The notes: generated by a model not told the origin, from the sequence alone. Positions 1-10,131 are shown, numbered from the stretch's first letter. The stretch: DNA of 64,000 nt from Qipengyuania sphaerica (GCF_019711595.1 NZ_JAIGNR010000001.1:186001-250000); one strand, 5' to 3'. Numbers and translations: made by a program.

Positions 1-390
1 GACCGTATCTTCGTCCGGCTCGGCCGCGATGGCGCTGACATGGACGAAACTGGTCGCACCGGTCTTTTTCGCGGCCTCGGCCATCCAGCCCGGCGCCTCG
101 CCCATCAGCTTGCGCAGATCGCCATCGAAGCTGCCGACAAGGTTCACCACCGCGTCCGCGCCCTCGATGCATTTCTCGACGCTGTCGCGCTTGGTCGCAT
201 CCATGCGCACGAACTGCAGCTGGCCGAGGTTCGCAAGCGGCTTCAGCTTGAAGGCAGCCTGCGGGTCGCGCCCGCAGATGCGCAGCCTTGCCCCGCGCGA
301 AAGCAGCGCCTGCGCCACGTAATTGCCGAGGAAGCCGGTGCCGCCCATCAGGACCACCATCTTGCCGTTCAATGCGCCGCTTTTTGCCAT
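1..390 (-). CDS. NDUFA9-like atypical SDR (complex I NDUFA9 subunit family), C-terminus cut off by window edge
   Basis: The reading frame is open from the ATG at 390 to the window edge, giving 130 residues. The start MAKSGALNGK is followed by an extended-SDR nucleotide-binding motif GGTGFLG around residues 16-22, then a GADAVVNLVG segment and FVHVSAIAA, the pattern of atypical SDR proteins related to the NDUFA9 accessory subunit of respiratory complex I. In Sphingomonadales such proteins are routinely annotated as complex I NDUFA9 family; the actual substrate is not known from sequence. The C-terminal half lies outside the window, so completeness cannot be judged. It is transcribed leftwards, away from the tRNA-Leu gene. 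Confidence 0.85.
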   Translation of the reverse strand, partial: MAKSGALNGKMVVLMGGTGFLGNYVAQALLSRGARLRICGRDPQAAFKLKPLANLGQLQFVRMDATKRDSVEKCIEGADAVVNLVGSFDGDLRKLMGEAPGWMAEAAKKTGATSFVHVSAIAAEPDEDTV

Positions 391-493
391 GTCGTTCGTC
401 TCGGATAATCGGAGTGGGATTCGTCGGGTGCGCCCTAGCCATAAGCGGATGGCTGCTGCAAGCGTTCCGCGTGCCGCGCCGGTGCAATTAGCG

Positions 494-522
494 TTGACAA
501 GGCAACGCCGCCTTCGCTAGTG
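494..522 (+). promoter_or_regulatory. putative promoter of tRNA-Leu
   Basis: A consensus-like -35 TTGACA (494-499) is followed after 17 bases by CTAGTG (517-522). The tRNA starts about 54 bases downstream. The tRNA-Lys gene has a very similar TTGACC/CTAGGT pair, which supports the assignment, but no transcription start can be seen directly. Confidence 0.45.
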
Positions 523-575
523 GCCCGCGCCTACCCGAGACGCTGACTCGTATGATCAGCACGTCTCGAAAGTGT

Positions 576-662
576 GCCCAGATGGCGGAATTGGTAGACG
601 CACCGTCTTCAGGTGGCGGCGCTCGCAAGGGCGTGGAGGTTCGAGTCCTCTTCTGGGCACCA
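576..662 (+). tRNA. tRNA-Leu (anticodon CAG)
   Basis: The 87-nt sequence folds as a class II tRNA. The acceptor stem is GCCCAGA (576-582) with TCTGGGC (652-658), discriminator A, and an encoded CCA at 660-662. The D-loop has the AATTGGTAGACGC consensus. The anticodon stem CCGTC/GGCGG encloses a TTCAGGT loop, so the anticodon is CAG. A long variable arm and a GGTTCGAGTCC T-arm are present. Confidence 0.96.
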
Positions 663-733
663 TTTTCCCTTATCGATATCAACACTCTGCAGTGGCTGGA
701 CAGCCGCATCGCTGCGCCATAAACCCGCGCCCG

Positions 734-1597
734 ATGAGAGAGCTGACCGTTTCCGTCCTCCAATTGCCGCTCGCCCGCAAGGACGAGGCGGAGAATATTG
801 CCGCCGTTGCCGAGCTGGTCGAGGAGGCTGCCGGCAAGGGAGCGCAGGTGATCCTGCCGCCCGAGCTATTCGCCGGCGAGTATTTCTGCCGCGAGGAAGA
901 GGAGGAGCTGTTCTCGCGCGCCCGGCCCACTGCCGAGCACCCCAGCGTCCTTACGATGCAGGCGCTGGCCGGGAAACTCGGCGTGGCGATCCCGACCAGC
1001 TTTTTCGAGCGCGACGGGCATCACTATTACAACACGCTTGCCATGATCGGACCCGACGGGGAGATCATGGGGACCTATCGCAAGAGCCATATCCCCGACG
1101 GGCCGGGCTATGAGGAAAAATACTATTTCCGCCCGGGCAATGACGGCTTCAAGGTCTGGGATGTCTTCGGGGCGCGCATCGGCGTCGGCATCTGCTGGGA
1201 CCAGTGGTATCCCGAATGCGCGCGGGTGATGGCATTGAAGGGTGCCGAGGTGCTGTTCTATCCCACCGCCATCGGTTCGGAACCCTATGATGTCGATCTC
1301 GACACCAGCCGCATGTGGCGCCGGGCAATGATCGGCCACGCGGTCTCGAATTGCATGCCCGTCTGCGCAGCCAACCGGATCGGGCACGAGGGGCCCGCCG
1401 ACCGCCAGCAGAGCTTCTACGGCCACAGCTTCATTTCCGACGAGTGGGGCGACCTCCTGGACGAATATGGCGCATCGGACAGCGGTTCGCTGGTGGCCAC
1501 GCTCGATCTCGACCGCGCGGCCAGGCACCGCGCGGGCATGGGCTTTTTCCGCGATCGCAGGCCGCAACTCTACGGGCGGATATGCGAAGACATCTAG
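734..1597 (+). CDS. aguB: N-carbamoylputrescine amidase
   Basis: This 287-residue nitrilase-superfamily hydrolase converts N-carbamoylputrescine to putrescine, CO2 and ammonia in the arginine/agmatine route to polyamines. The Glu-Lys-Cys triad is visible in PPELF (Glu about residue 44), TYRKSHIPDGPGY (Lys about 121) and GICWDQWYPE (Cys about 155). The length matches the family. I chose the ATG at 734 (MRELTVSVLQLP) because the frame upstream runs through tRNA-Leu. The downstream gene overlaps its end by 16 bases. The agmatine deiminase partner is not in the window. Confidence 0.93.
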   Translation: MRELTVSVLQLPLARKDEAENIAAVAELVEEAAGKGAQVILPPELFAGEYFCREEEEELFSRARPTAEHPSVLTMQALAGKLGVAIPTSFFERDGHHYYNTLAMIGPDGEIMGTYRKSHIPDGPGYEEKYYFRPGNDGFKVWDVFGARIGVGICWDQWYPECARVMALKGAEVLFYPTAIGSEPYDVDLDTSRMWRRAMIGHAVSNCMPVCAANRIGHEGPADRQQSFYGHSFISDEWGDLLDEYGASDSGSLVATLDLDRAARHRAGMGFFRDRRPQLYGRICEDI

Positions 1598-2022
1598 GCA
1601 GCAATTCGGGTCGCACCATCAGTCAGGACCAGCTCGACCGGCTCTACACCGCCGCACTCGAAGCTGCGATCGGGCGGATCGAGAAGGACGGGCATTTCCA
1701 CCCTCTGGTTTTCGAACTGCGCGCCAACGGCACGATCCAGGCGGTTGCCGTGCTGGAGACGGGCGAGGTCGACAATACGCGCGGGCCGATCGACCGGCTC
1801 GTCGCACTGCTCAGGCCGCGCGCCGAGGATGGCACGATCGATGCCGCCGCCATCGTGCGTCTGCGCGAAGAGGGCGTTGCCGAGGTGCGGATGCGCGCGC
1901 GCAACTTTTCGGCGAATATCGACGTGCTTTTCTCGGTCGAGACCAGCGGCCTCGTCAAACGCAAGCGGCGGATCGAACTCGGCGATGTCGCCGCGCGCGA
2001 AGTGCCCAACGAGCTGTTCTAG
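1582..2022 (+). CDS. conserved hypothetical protein
   Basis: A 146-residue soluble protein whose ATG (1582) overlaps the last 16 bases of the putrescine amidase gene, suggesting translational coupling. It contains a helical N-terminus and a strand-rich C-terminal part with FSANIDVLFSVETSGLVKRKRRIELG. No signal peptide, membrane segment or catalytic motif can be seen. I do not recognise the family. Upstream in-frame ATGs exist, but they would place the start inside aguB. The position suggests co-transcription with aguB and nothing more about function. Confidence 0.7.
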   Translation: MRRHLGSNSGRTISQDQLDRLYTAALEAAIGRIEKDGHFHPLVFELRANGTIQAVAVLETGEVDNTRGPIDRLVALLRPRAEDGTIDAAAIVRLREEGVAEVRMRARNFSANIDVLFSVETSGLVKRKRRIELGDVAAREVPNELF

Positions 2023-3434
2023 CTACCGGCCAGTTCCTTCAGGATGATCGTCCAGTGGTCGAGCCCGGCGTAGAAGGCATCGACCCGCACGCGCTCGTCG
2101 AGGCCGTGGGCATAGACATCCTGCGGCCTGCTCGCCCCGCCGCTGATGCCCACTGTGTTATAACCCAGCGCGCGGTAATGCATGCCGTCGGTGCCGCCCG
2201 ATTCCATATAGGGGATGATCGGGATCGCAGCGCCATAACGTGCCTCGAGCGATTTCGTCAGCGCCGCGCGGACGTCCTCGCGGAAATCGCTGCCTTCGCT
2301 TTCGGTCGGATCGCCCAGCGTCGTGATCGTGACCCCGGGGTTGCCGACAGCCTCGGCGAGCCGCTGCTTGGTCGCTTCGACGCCTTCGCCCGGAAAGACG
2401 CGGCAGTTCACCGTGGCAGTGGCTGTCTGCGGCAGGGCATTTTCGGCATGGCCGGCCTTGAGCATGGTGGCGACGCAGGTCGTGCCGGTGGTGCCCAGAA
2501 ATTCGGGGTGCGTGCGGAGCATGGCAAGTGCCTCGGCATCATCGGGGTCGGCTGCGAAGGCCTTGAGCGCATCGCCCATCGGGCCGGGGATCGCCTGGCC
2601 GAGCGCGCCGAGATAGCTACGCGTGAGCGGGGTTGCACGGACGGGGAACTGGTAATCGCGCACCTTCTGCAGCGCATCCGCCAGTTCGTATATCGCATTG
2701 TCCTTGCGCGGACGCGAGGAGTGGCCGCCCTGGTTGGTGATGGTGAGTTCGTAAGTGACGAAGGTCTTCTCGGCAGCCTGCACGCGCTGCGCCATGGGCC
2801 GGTAATCCTCGGTCAGGCCCACGCCGCCCGCATCGGAATTGAGCACGAAGGCGGGATCCACATTCTCCGCCACCCATTTCGCCTGCGCCTTGGTAGAGGT
2901 CATGCCGGTTTCCTCGTCGCCCGAGAAAACGAGGTAGAGATCGCGATTGGGCGTCCAGCCTTCTTCCTTCAACCGGATGAAGGTGCCGGTGAGATTGGCG
3001 ACCCCGTACTTGTTGTCCATCGTCCCGCGGCCGTAGAAATAGCCGTCTTCCTCGATCAGCTCGAAGGGATTGCGCACCCAGTCCTCCGGCAGCGCATCGA
3101 CCACGTCCATATGGGCGAGCAGCACGATCGGCTTCTCGCCCGATGATCCGTCGCCGCGATAGCGCACGATGAGACCCTGTGTCGGGTCGCCATCGTTGAC
3201 GTAATCGGAGACCATTATGTCGTCGTTGGCGAAACCGGCTTCGGACAAGCGACCGGTAAGATAGGCGACCATGTCGTCGACCTGGCCGTAACCCTCGGCG
3301 GTGCGGAAGGCGATGATGTCGCGGTAGATGTCGTGTACGCGCTGTTCGTGCTCGGTCAGCACGCGGTCTTGGGCCAAGGCCGGGACTGCGGCGAGGGCCA
3401 GCGCCCCTGCAACGAATGTGGTGACCGGCTTCAT
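2019..3434 (-). CDS. secreted M20/M25/M40 family metallopeptidase
   Basis: A 471-residue zinc peptidase with a Sec signal peptide ending ALAAVPALAQ. Metal-site motifs of the M20 family are present: LLAHMDVVD (His and Asp), GRGTMDNKYG (bridging Asp) and SGDEETGM (catalytic Glu plus metal Glu). The GGHSSRPRKDNAIYELA stretch is the dimerisation-domain signature seen in carboxypeptidase-like members. It probably trims peptides in the periplasm. Its 3' end overlaps the convergent hypothetical gene by 4 bases. The exact substrate cannot be inferred. Confidence 0.9.
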   Translation of the reverse strand: MKPVTTFVAGALALAAVPALAQDRVLTEHEQRVHDIYRDIIAFRTAEGYGQVDDMVAYLTGRLSEAGFANDDIMVSDYVNDGDPTQGLIVRYRGDGSSGEKPIVLLAHMDVVDALPEDWVRNPFELIEEDGYFYGRGTMDNKYGVANLTGTFIRLKEEGWTPNRDLYLVFSGDEETGMTSTKAQAKWVAENVDPAFVLNSDAGGVGLTEDYRPMAQRVQAAEKTFVTYELTITNQGGHSSRPRKDNAIYELADALQKVRDYQFPVRATPLTRSYLGALGQAIPGPMGDALKAFAADPDDAEALAMLRTHPEFLGTTGTTCVATMLKAGHAENALPQTATATVNCRVFPGEGVEATKQRLAEAVGNPGVTITTLGDPTESEGSDFREDVRAALTKSLEARYGAAIPIIPYMESGGTDGMHYRALGYNTVGISGGASRPQDVYAHGLDERVRVDAFYAGLDHWTIILKELAGS

Positions 3435-3487
3435 ATACGTCCTCTCCCTTTGCGCTGTCGGCGGGGCGAGGCTAGTCGCAGGAAATC

Positions 3488-3970
3488 ATGGGAGCAAGCA
3501 CGCACCGATATGTGATCGCGCTAGGATCGAACATGCGCGTGGGAAGCATCGGCGGGCCCCGGCAGGTGCTCGCGGCTGCGCTGGCAGCGATGCGGGAAGG
3601 CGGGATCGAAGTTGTCGCCTGCTCCCGCATCAGGACAAGCAGGCCGCTCGGTCCCTCGCTGCGACTTTATGCCAATTCTGCCGCGCTGGCGGAGACGCGC
3701 TTTCCCCCCGAAGAGATGCTTGCGGCCTTGCAGGATTTAGAGGCCCGTTTCGGTCGCAAACGGCGCGGGGCGCGCTGGCGTTCGCGGCCGCTCGACCTCG
3801 ATATCGTCTTGTGGAGCGGCGGGATGTGGCATTCTCCCCGGCTCGTCATCCCGCACCCGCTGTTTCGTGATCGCGAGTTCGTCACGGGTCCTGCCGCCGA
3901 GATCGCTCCCCACTGGCGCGACCCGGCGACCGGACTTACGCTGCGCCAGATCGCAGCGCGCGCGGTTTGA
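3488..3970 (+). CDS. folK: 2-amino-4-hydroxy-6-hydroxymethyldihydropteridine diphosphokinase
   Basis: HPPK transfers pyrophosphate from ATP to 6-hydroxymethyl-7,8-dihydropterin in folate synthesis. The 160-residue protein has the expected YVIALGSN start, ARWRSRPLDLDIVLW (family signature with the RPLDLDI metal/ATP loop, about residues 97-111) and IPHPLFRDREFV. It is a stand-alone HPPK, not fused to FolB or FolP, and no other fol gene is nearby. The 3' end overlaps the convergent acetyltransferase gene by 35 bases. Confidence 0.93.
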   Translation: MGASTHRYVIALGSNMRVGSIGGPRQVLAAALAAMREGGIEVVACSRIRTSRPLGPSLRLYANSAALAETRFPPEEMLAALQDLEARFGRKRRGARWRSRPLDLDIVLWSGGMWHSPRLVIPHPLFRDREFVTGPAAEIAPHWRDPATGLTLRQIAARAV

Positions 3971-4511
3971 CCGCGGCTGCCGGATTGCCGCGATAGATCG
4001 TCCAGCTTTCCGCATCCTCGAACAGCGCGCCGCGTGCTGCCAGCACCGATCCCTCGCCCATCGTCACGCCGGGCCCGACGAAAGCCTCCGCCGCGACCCA
4101 GCATTGCGCGCCGATCGAAACGGGGCGCACCACCAGCTGGAAGTTCGGGTCGGACACATCATGGGTCGAGGCGCAAAGATGCGCGCGCTGCGAGACGATG
4201 CTGTCGCTGCCGATCGTGATGCGCCCCTGGTTGTAGAGCCGCGCGCCCGGTCCGATCAGGACATTGTCGCCAAGCTCGAGATTGGCGGGCCACCAGACAT
4301 TCACGCTCGCATGGACGCGGCAGCCCCGGCCCAGCTTGGCGCCGAACAATTTCAGGACCAGCGCGCGCCAGCCATGCAGCGGCGGCGGGGTCCACCGGGC
4401 AAGCAGCAACCAGCAGAGCGTCCAAAGGGCGCGCCCGATACGGTTGCCGAGCGAGAAGGATGGCCCCCCGCTCCTGCTCCCCGATGCTCGTGCGTCCAGC
4501 GGCTCTGCCAT
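3936..4511 (-). CDS. putative colanic acid-type acetyltransferase, left-handed beta-helix (WcaF-like)
   Basis: This 191-residue protein has hexapeptide-repeat features (LELGDNVLIGPGARL, ITIGSDSIVSQRAHL, VSIGAQCWVAAEAFVGPGVTMGEGSVLAARG) and the GNPAAAVKPR end typical of WcaF/maltose O-acetyltransferase-type enzymes that acetylate sugars of exopolysaccharide. A short hydrophobic stretch (ALWTLCWLLLARW) precedes the repeats. The ATG at 4511 is preferred over the upstream ATG at 4568 because a strong AGGAGGG ribosome site precedes it. No polysaccharide cluster surrounds it, so its substrate is unknown. Confidence 0.85.
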   Translation of the reverse strand: MAEPLDARASGSRSGGPSFSLGNRIGRALWTLCWLLLARWTPPPLHGWRALVLKLFGAKLGRGCRVHASVNVWWPANLELGDNVLIGPGARLYNQGRITIGSDSIVSQRAHLCASTHDVSDPNFQLVVRPVSIGAQCWVAAEAFVGPGVTMGEGSVLAARGALFEDAESWTIYRGNPAAAVKPRALRSGAA

Positions 4512-4575
4512 GCGCTCCCTCCTGTCCGTTCCACGCCTAATTGCACCGGCAGGCGAAAAGCAAGCCAAACCCCGC

Positions 4576-4603
4576 TTGACCAGTCGGCATCCCCTGCCTA
4601 GGT
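4576..4603 (+). promoter_or_regulatory. putative promoter of tRNA-Lys
   Basis: TTGACC (4576-4581) and CTAGGT (4598-4603) are separated by 16 bases, about 15 bases before the mature tRNA. They resemble the TTGACA/CTAGTG pair in front of tRNA-Leu, so this is probably the local form of a strong housekeeping promoter. Confidence 0.45.
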
Positions 4604-4616
4604 GGGCGCCCGTGGT

Positions 4617-4693
<77 letters not shown>

Positions 4694-5032
4694 CCTTCCT
4701 TCATCCAGCGCCGATGCCGTTGCTTTGGCTCCCGGCCTCACTGCGCCCGAATCATTGCCCGGCTCACCTATGACCAGAAGGGCGGTGCACCGAAGCACAG
4801 CACTGGCTATATCGCACTAGGTGAAGGAGCGGGGGGGATCTGGCTCAACAGTCCGCCTGCGACTGCAACCAAGCGTGGAAACCTGTCCATAATCAGGTGT
4901 TTCTGCGGAGGCGCGCGCCCCGCCAACCGGCAGGATTTCCCCGCAAATCGGCCGATTCTCCATTAATTAGATTGACGTTCTAGAAATTTCCTCTAGACTG
5001 GCTTTTTGGTTAATTGATGCGATAGTGATGGA
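4694..5032. other. intergenic stretch, mostly without recognisable content
   Basis: About 340 bases between tRNA-Lys and the TetR gene. I see no convincing small gene or structured RNA in the first 270 bases. The last 60 bases become AT-rich and hold a possible promoter with an embedded inverted repeat, listed separately. Confidence 0.5.
4973..4999 (+). promoter_or_regulatory. candidate promoter with TCTAGA inverted-repeat operator upstream of tetR-like gene
   Basis: A -35-like TTGACG (4973-4978) is followed by two TCTAGA hexamers (4979-4984 and 4992-4997) separated by 7 bases. Together they form a dyad overlapping the promoter spacer and a weak -10 (TAGACT). The dyad sits about 35 bases before the regulator's start, the usual arrangement for TetR autoregulation. 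This is an inference from position and symmetry. Confidence 0.4.
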
Positions 5033-5671
5033 ATGAAACAGGCGAGGGGCCAGGAAACACGCGAGAAGGTGCTCGAAACGGCGGCAGAGCTCATCGTCGC
5101 GCATGGCCATGCCAACGTCTCCCTGCGGGATATCTGCGACCAGTCGGGCATCTCGAACGGCAGCGTCTTCCATCACTTCGGTTCGAAGGATGGCATCATC
5201 CGCGAACTTTTCCTGCAGGAACGGCGCCGGTATCTTGGTGCGATCGCCAAAGCCATTACCGGCTATGATGGCGACCCCTGCGATGCCTTTGCCGAAGGCG
5301 CGCGGGCGGCGGCGGAGTTCCAGCTGGCCGATGTCGAACGCTTCATGCACCTCATCGCCGATTTCAACGATAGCGAATGGCTGCGCGAGAACCGCGACGT
5401 CTGGCTCAACGCCGCGCTCGATATCCAGCAGCCGGTGATCGACTGGGCGATGCCGCACTTCGCCAGCGGGGCGCTGCCGGTCATGCCGCCCACGCTGTTC
5501 CAGGCGCTTTCGCTGGGGCCGGCGGAATTCCTCATGCGCTCGCAGCGACAGGGCCGGATCGAGGATGCGGCCGTGCATATCGACACGATCGTCGCCGGCA
5601 TCTCCGCCAGCCTGAGGCACCTTCGCGACGTGCAGGCGGCCCAGCGCGCCGCTGCCGACGACGCGGCGTAG
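5033..5671 (+). CDS. TetR/AcrR family transcriptional regulator
   Basis: A 212-residue regulator. The N-terminal TetR helix-turn-helix is clear: TREKVLETAAELIVAHGHANVSLRDICDQSGISNGSVFHHFGSKDGI across residues 8-55. The rest is an all-helical ligand-binding domain that cannot be matched to a ligand by eye. It is a lone gene: the TPP riboswitch and thiC follow but have their own control, and no divergent transporter or enzyme is next to it. Autoregulation through the TCTAGA dyad upstream is likely. Its target genes are unknown. Confidence 0.9.
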   Translation: MKQARGQETREKVLETAAELIVAHGHANVSLRDICDQSGISNGSVFHHFGSKDGIIRELFLQERRRYLGAIAKAITGYDGDPCDAFAEGARAAAEFQLADVERFMHLIADFNDSEWLRENRDVWLNAALDIQQPVIDWAMPHFASGALPVMPPTLFQALSLGPAEFLMRSQRQGRIEDAAVHIDTIVAGISASLRHLRDVQAAQRAAADDAA

Positions 5672-5702
5672 ACTTTCCACCGCCAAGCGCCTAATTGCAG
5701 TT

Positions 5703-7743
<2,041 letters not shown>

Positions 7744-7786
7744 CCGTTTAACTGTCACAATTTCGCGACAGCGTGGCGGTTTTTTT
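7744..7786 (+). terminator. probable rho-independent terminator of thiC
   Basis: CTGTC (7752-7756) pairs with GACAG (7767-7771), the outer CCG/CGG can also pair, and seven T residues follow at 7780-7786. The stem is interrupted, so this is a modest-quality terminator. Confidence 0.5.
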
Positions 7787-7984
7787 AAGGCCTTCTTTCC
7801 GATTGTGTGGGCAAGATATCGCAGATTCATCCTTTGTTCTAGAAAGTGGTTTCCATCGCGGCGAAATTAGCGTAGGCGCTAACGCGTGCTTTTCCGGCGA
7901 GTACAATGAAGATCACCGCAACTTTGGATGGGTGAAGGCTCCTTTGGGGGCCTTTATCGTTGTGTTTAGAGAGGGACCTAACGC

Positions 7985-8209
7985 ATGACGCATACCGACG
8001 AAATTCCAACAGACGCTGAAGTTATCCAAGAGCTTGCCTCGACTGACGATGGTCTGCGTCCAAGTGAATTGGTGGAGCGCCTTGAAGCGAGTGGTCATTC
8101 GTACGAGAACGTAGTCCGTGCTGTTCAACGGGTCCTTGATCGAGGGAAAGCTGTCTTGGGTGACGGAGGTCGCTTCATTGCGGTTGAAGGGCTTGAAGTA
8201 GCCGCTTGA
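7985..8209 (+). CDS. small winged-helix-like protein, first gene of the dGTPase cassette
   Basis: A 74-residue acidic protein. Its pattern (EVIQELASTDDGLRPSELVERL, then YENVVRAVQRVLDRGKAVLGDGGRFIAVE) resembles a winged helix-turn-helix: a helix, a second helix, a recognition-helix-like segment and a two-strand wing. I cannot assign a family. Its TGA overlaps the ATG of the dGTPase gene (TGATG), so the two are translationally coupled. Codon use is more A/T-ending than in the neighbours, as in the next gene, which suggests joint acquisition. It may be a regulator or partner of the dGTPase. Confidence 0.65.
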   Translation: MTHTDEIPTDAEVIQELASTDDGLRPSELVERLEASGHSYENVVRAVQRVLDRGKAVLGDGGRFIAVEGLEVAA

Positions 8210-9516
8210 TGAGCTGGACCGAGGCGCAGCGTACCGAGCGCCGCCATAATATCAGCCACTCTACTGGCGATCAGCGAACAGAGTTCCAGCGTGACCGTGA
8301 CAGGTTGCTCTACTCCTCGGCCTTTCACCGGCTGGCTGGAATTACCCAGATTGTGCGCGCCGGTGAGCAGGATATTTTTCATACCCGGCAACAGCATACT
8401 TACAAAGTCGCGCAAATTGGGCGACGGCTAGCGGAAGAGTGTGTCGACAAGCAACCGGAGGCGTCCGCACGTCACGGTGTCCACCCAGAAGTGGTAGAGG
8501 CAGCATGTCTTGCTCATGATCTCGGGCATCCGCCATTTGGGCATGCCGCAGAGAAAGAGCTCGATAGACTCGTCCAACACGAAGGCGATGATGATGGGTA
8601 CGAGGGAAACGCGCAGACCGTCCGGATCATCACGAAGCTAGCGGTCAGGTATGGCAAAGACGAGTGCCTTGGGTTGGACTTGACGCGCGCCACTATCGCT
8701 GCCTGCTTAAAGTACCCATGGTTTCGCGATCTCGGAAATCCTGAAAGGTCGGGAAAATGGTCAGCCTACAGAACTGAGGTTGACGATTTCGAATGGGCGC
8801 GTGAATTCGCCAACGAAGGCATGAAATCAGCCGAAGCTGAACTAATGGATTGGGCGGACGATATCGCCTACTCCGTTCATGATCTCGAAGATTTTCATCG
8901 CGTCAATATCGTTCCGTGGGAGCTGATTACAGAGCGCGGCAACGAGACCGAATTCGTCAATGAGGTGGCTAGCGGCTGGTTTAATGCCCCGAAAGATGCC
9001 GGGCGTCGACTGCGAACAGCCGTCGAAAATATTCGAGAGACGCTCATCTTTTTTCCCGCCGTCGCTAGGCAAACTTATGCCGGTACACGTGAGCAGCGTC
9101 ACCATATCCGAAATTTCACGTCTACGCTGATCGGGCGTTATGTGCGCTCTGCTAAGCTAAGTGAGGAAAGAGAGGGGTCGGCGGTTCTCATCAATGAACA
9201 AAGCGCTGATGAGGTGCGAGTGCTCAAACACTTGGCTCGGAAGTACGTCATAGGTTTGCCAGCACTTCACGCCCAACAAATGGGTCAGAAGCGGATCATT
9301 AATGGCTTATTCGATATCCTGATGAATCAGAAAGATCGCGCGTCAGACCGTTTCCTGCCAATGCGACTTCGTTACATTTGGGACGAGCTGGATGGCGATG
9401 CGCAACGGAGAGCTGCGGATTGCATAGCTAGCCTCACTGAATTTGAAGCCGACGCCTTGTACAAACGGCTGTCGGGCGTGGATAGCGGATCGGTATTGGA
9501 CCCGATAGTGAGATGA
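8209..9516 (+). CDS. HD-domain deoxyguanosinetriphosphate triphosphohydrolase-like protein
   Basis: A 435-residue HD-superfamily phosphohydrolase of the dGTPase group, which hydrolyses dNTPs to nucleosides and tripolyphosphate. Visible motifs are RLAGITQIV, HTRQQHTYKVAQIGR (first His), CLAHDLGHPPFGHAAE (HD pair) and DWADDIAYSVHDLEDF (final metal Asp), in the right order. Start chosen at ATG 8209, overlapping the preceding stop. GC content and codon use are visibly lower than in flanking genes, pointing to transfer. dGTPases of this type include both housekeeping enzymes and proteins shown to block phage by depleting dNTPs. Context favours an accessory role, but that is inference. Confidence 0.85.
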   Translation: MSWTEAQRTERRHNISHSTGDQRTEFQRDRDRLLYSSAFHRLAGITQIVRAGEQDIFHTRQQHTYKVAQIGRRLAEECVDKQPEASARHGVHPEVVEAACLAHDLGHPPFGHAAEKELDRLVQHEGDDDGYEGNAQTVRIITKLAVRYGKDECLGLDLTRATIAACLKYPWFRDLGNPERSGKWSAYRTEVDDFEWAREFANEGMKSAEAELMDWADDIAYSVHDLEDFHRVNIVPWELITERGNETEFVNEVASGWFNAPKDAGRRLRTAVENIRETLIFFPAVARQTYAGTREQRHHIRNFTSTLIGRYVRSAKLSEEREGSAVLINEQSADEVRVLKHLARKYVIGLPALHAQQMGQKRIINGLFDILMNQKDRASDRFLPMRLRYIWDELDGDAQRRAADCIASLTEFEADALYKRLSGVDSGSVLDPIVR

Positions 9517-9522
9517 TACCGC

Positions 9523-10131
9523 CTATTCCGCCGGAACCAGCTTTTCCACCAGCGTCCTGAGTTCGCTCGGCGTGGTGTGGCCGGCGACGATCTCGTGATA
9601 GCCGATGCCCGCCTTGCGCAGCGCTTCCTTCTTCACCGCATCGCGCGCGGCGGCGCTGCCCTGATGGTGGCCCTTGCCTTGGTATTCGAGCGCGTGCTGG
9701 ACGTAGCAGTTCTCGTCCATCAGCGCGAAATCGACGCGCTTGGAGTTGACGCAGCCGAAAGCTGATTGATCGCGGGATGACAGGAACTCGCCGAGCGAAA
9801 CCTGTGCCATCACCTGCCAACCCGGATTGCGCGCGATCACCGCTTGGTCGAGTGCCCTGAACACATTTGCTTCGGACTTGTTGAGCAGGCTGCGGGGCTT
9901 GAAATCGGCGGCCATCACGGTCTCAAGCTGGTCCGCAGCCGTTGCCAGCTTTGAAGCCTCGCCGGTCTTGCCGAAGCGCCGATTGGGCTGTCGGTTCTTG
10001 TAGTAGCGCTTGCCGCTACCCTTCTTCCGACCGGCCTTTCGCCACTCGGTCACGAAGAAAACGACGGCAACCAGTACGGCAACAAACACCACCTGACTGT
10101 TTATCGCGCCTTCGAACAATGTTTCGAACAT
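9523..10131 (-). CDS. membrane-anchored DUF2726 protein
   Basis: About 202 residues. An N-terminal transmembrane segment (VVFVAVLVAVVFFVTEW) is followed by a basic linker and a C-terminal DUF2726-type domain with NSKRVDFALMDENCYVQHALEYQGKGHH, RDAVKKEALRKAGI. DUF2726 is related to restriction-endonuclease-like folds (the VDFAL and ALEYQG strands match the usual Asp and Glu-x-Gln pattern), but activity is unproven. An in-frame GTG at 10143 is an alternative start. It is convergent with the dGTPase gene, 6 bases apart at their stops. Confidence 0.75.
   Translation of the reverse strand: MFETLFEGAINSQVVFVAVLVAVVFFVTEWRKAGRKKGSGKRYYKNRQPNRRFGKTGEASKLATAADQLETVMAADFKPRSLLNKSEANVFRALDQAVIARNPGWQVMAQVSLGEFLSSRDQSAFGCVNSKRVDFALMDENCYVQHALEYQGKGHHQGSAAARDAVKKEALRKAGIGYHEIVAGHTTPSELRTLVEKLVPAE

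Noticed and set aside
7935-7954. Hairpin AAGGCTCC/GGGGCCTT before the winged-helix gene as a terminator
   Set aside because: No T-run follows and it lies 30 bases before a start codon; it may be a leader structure but evidence is too thin.
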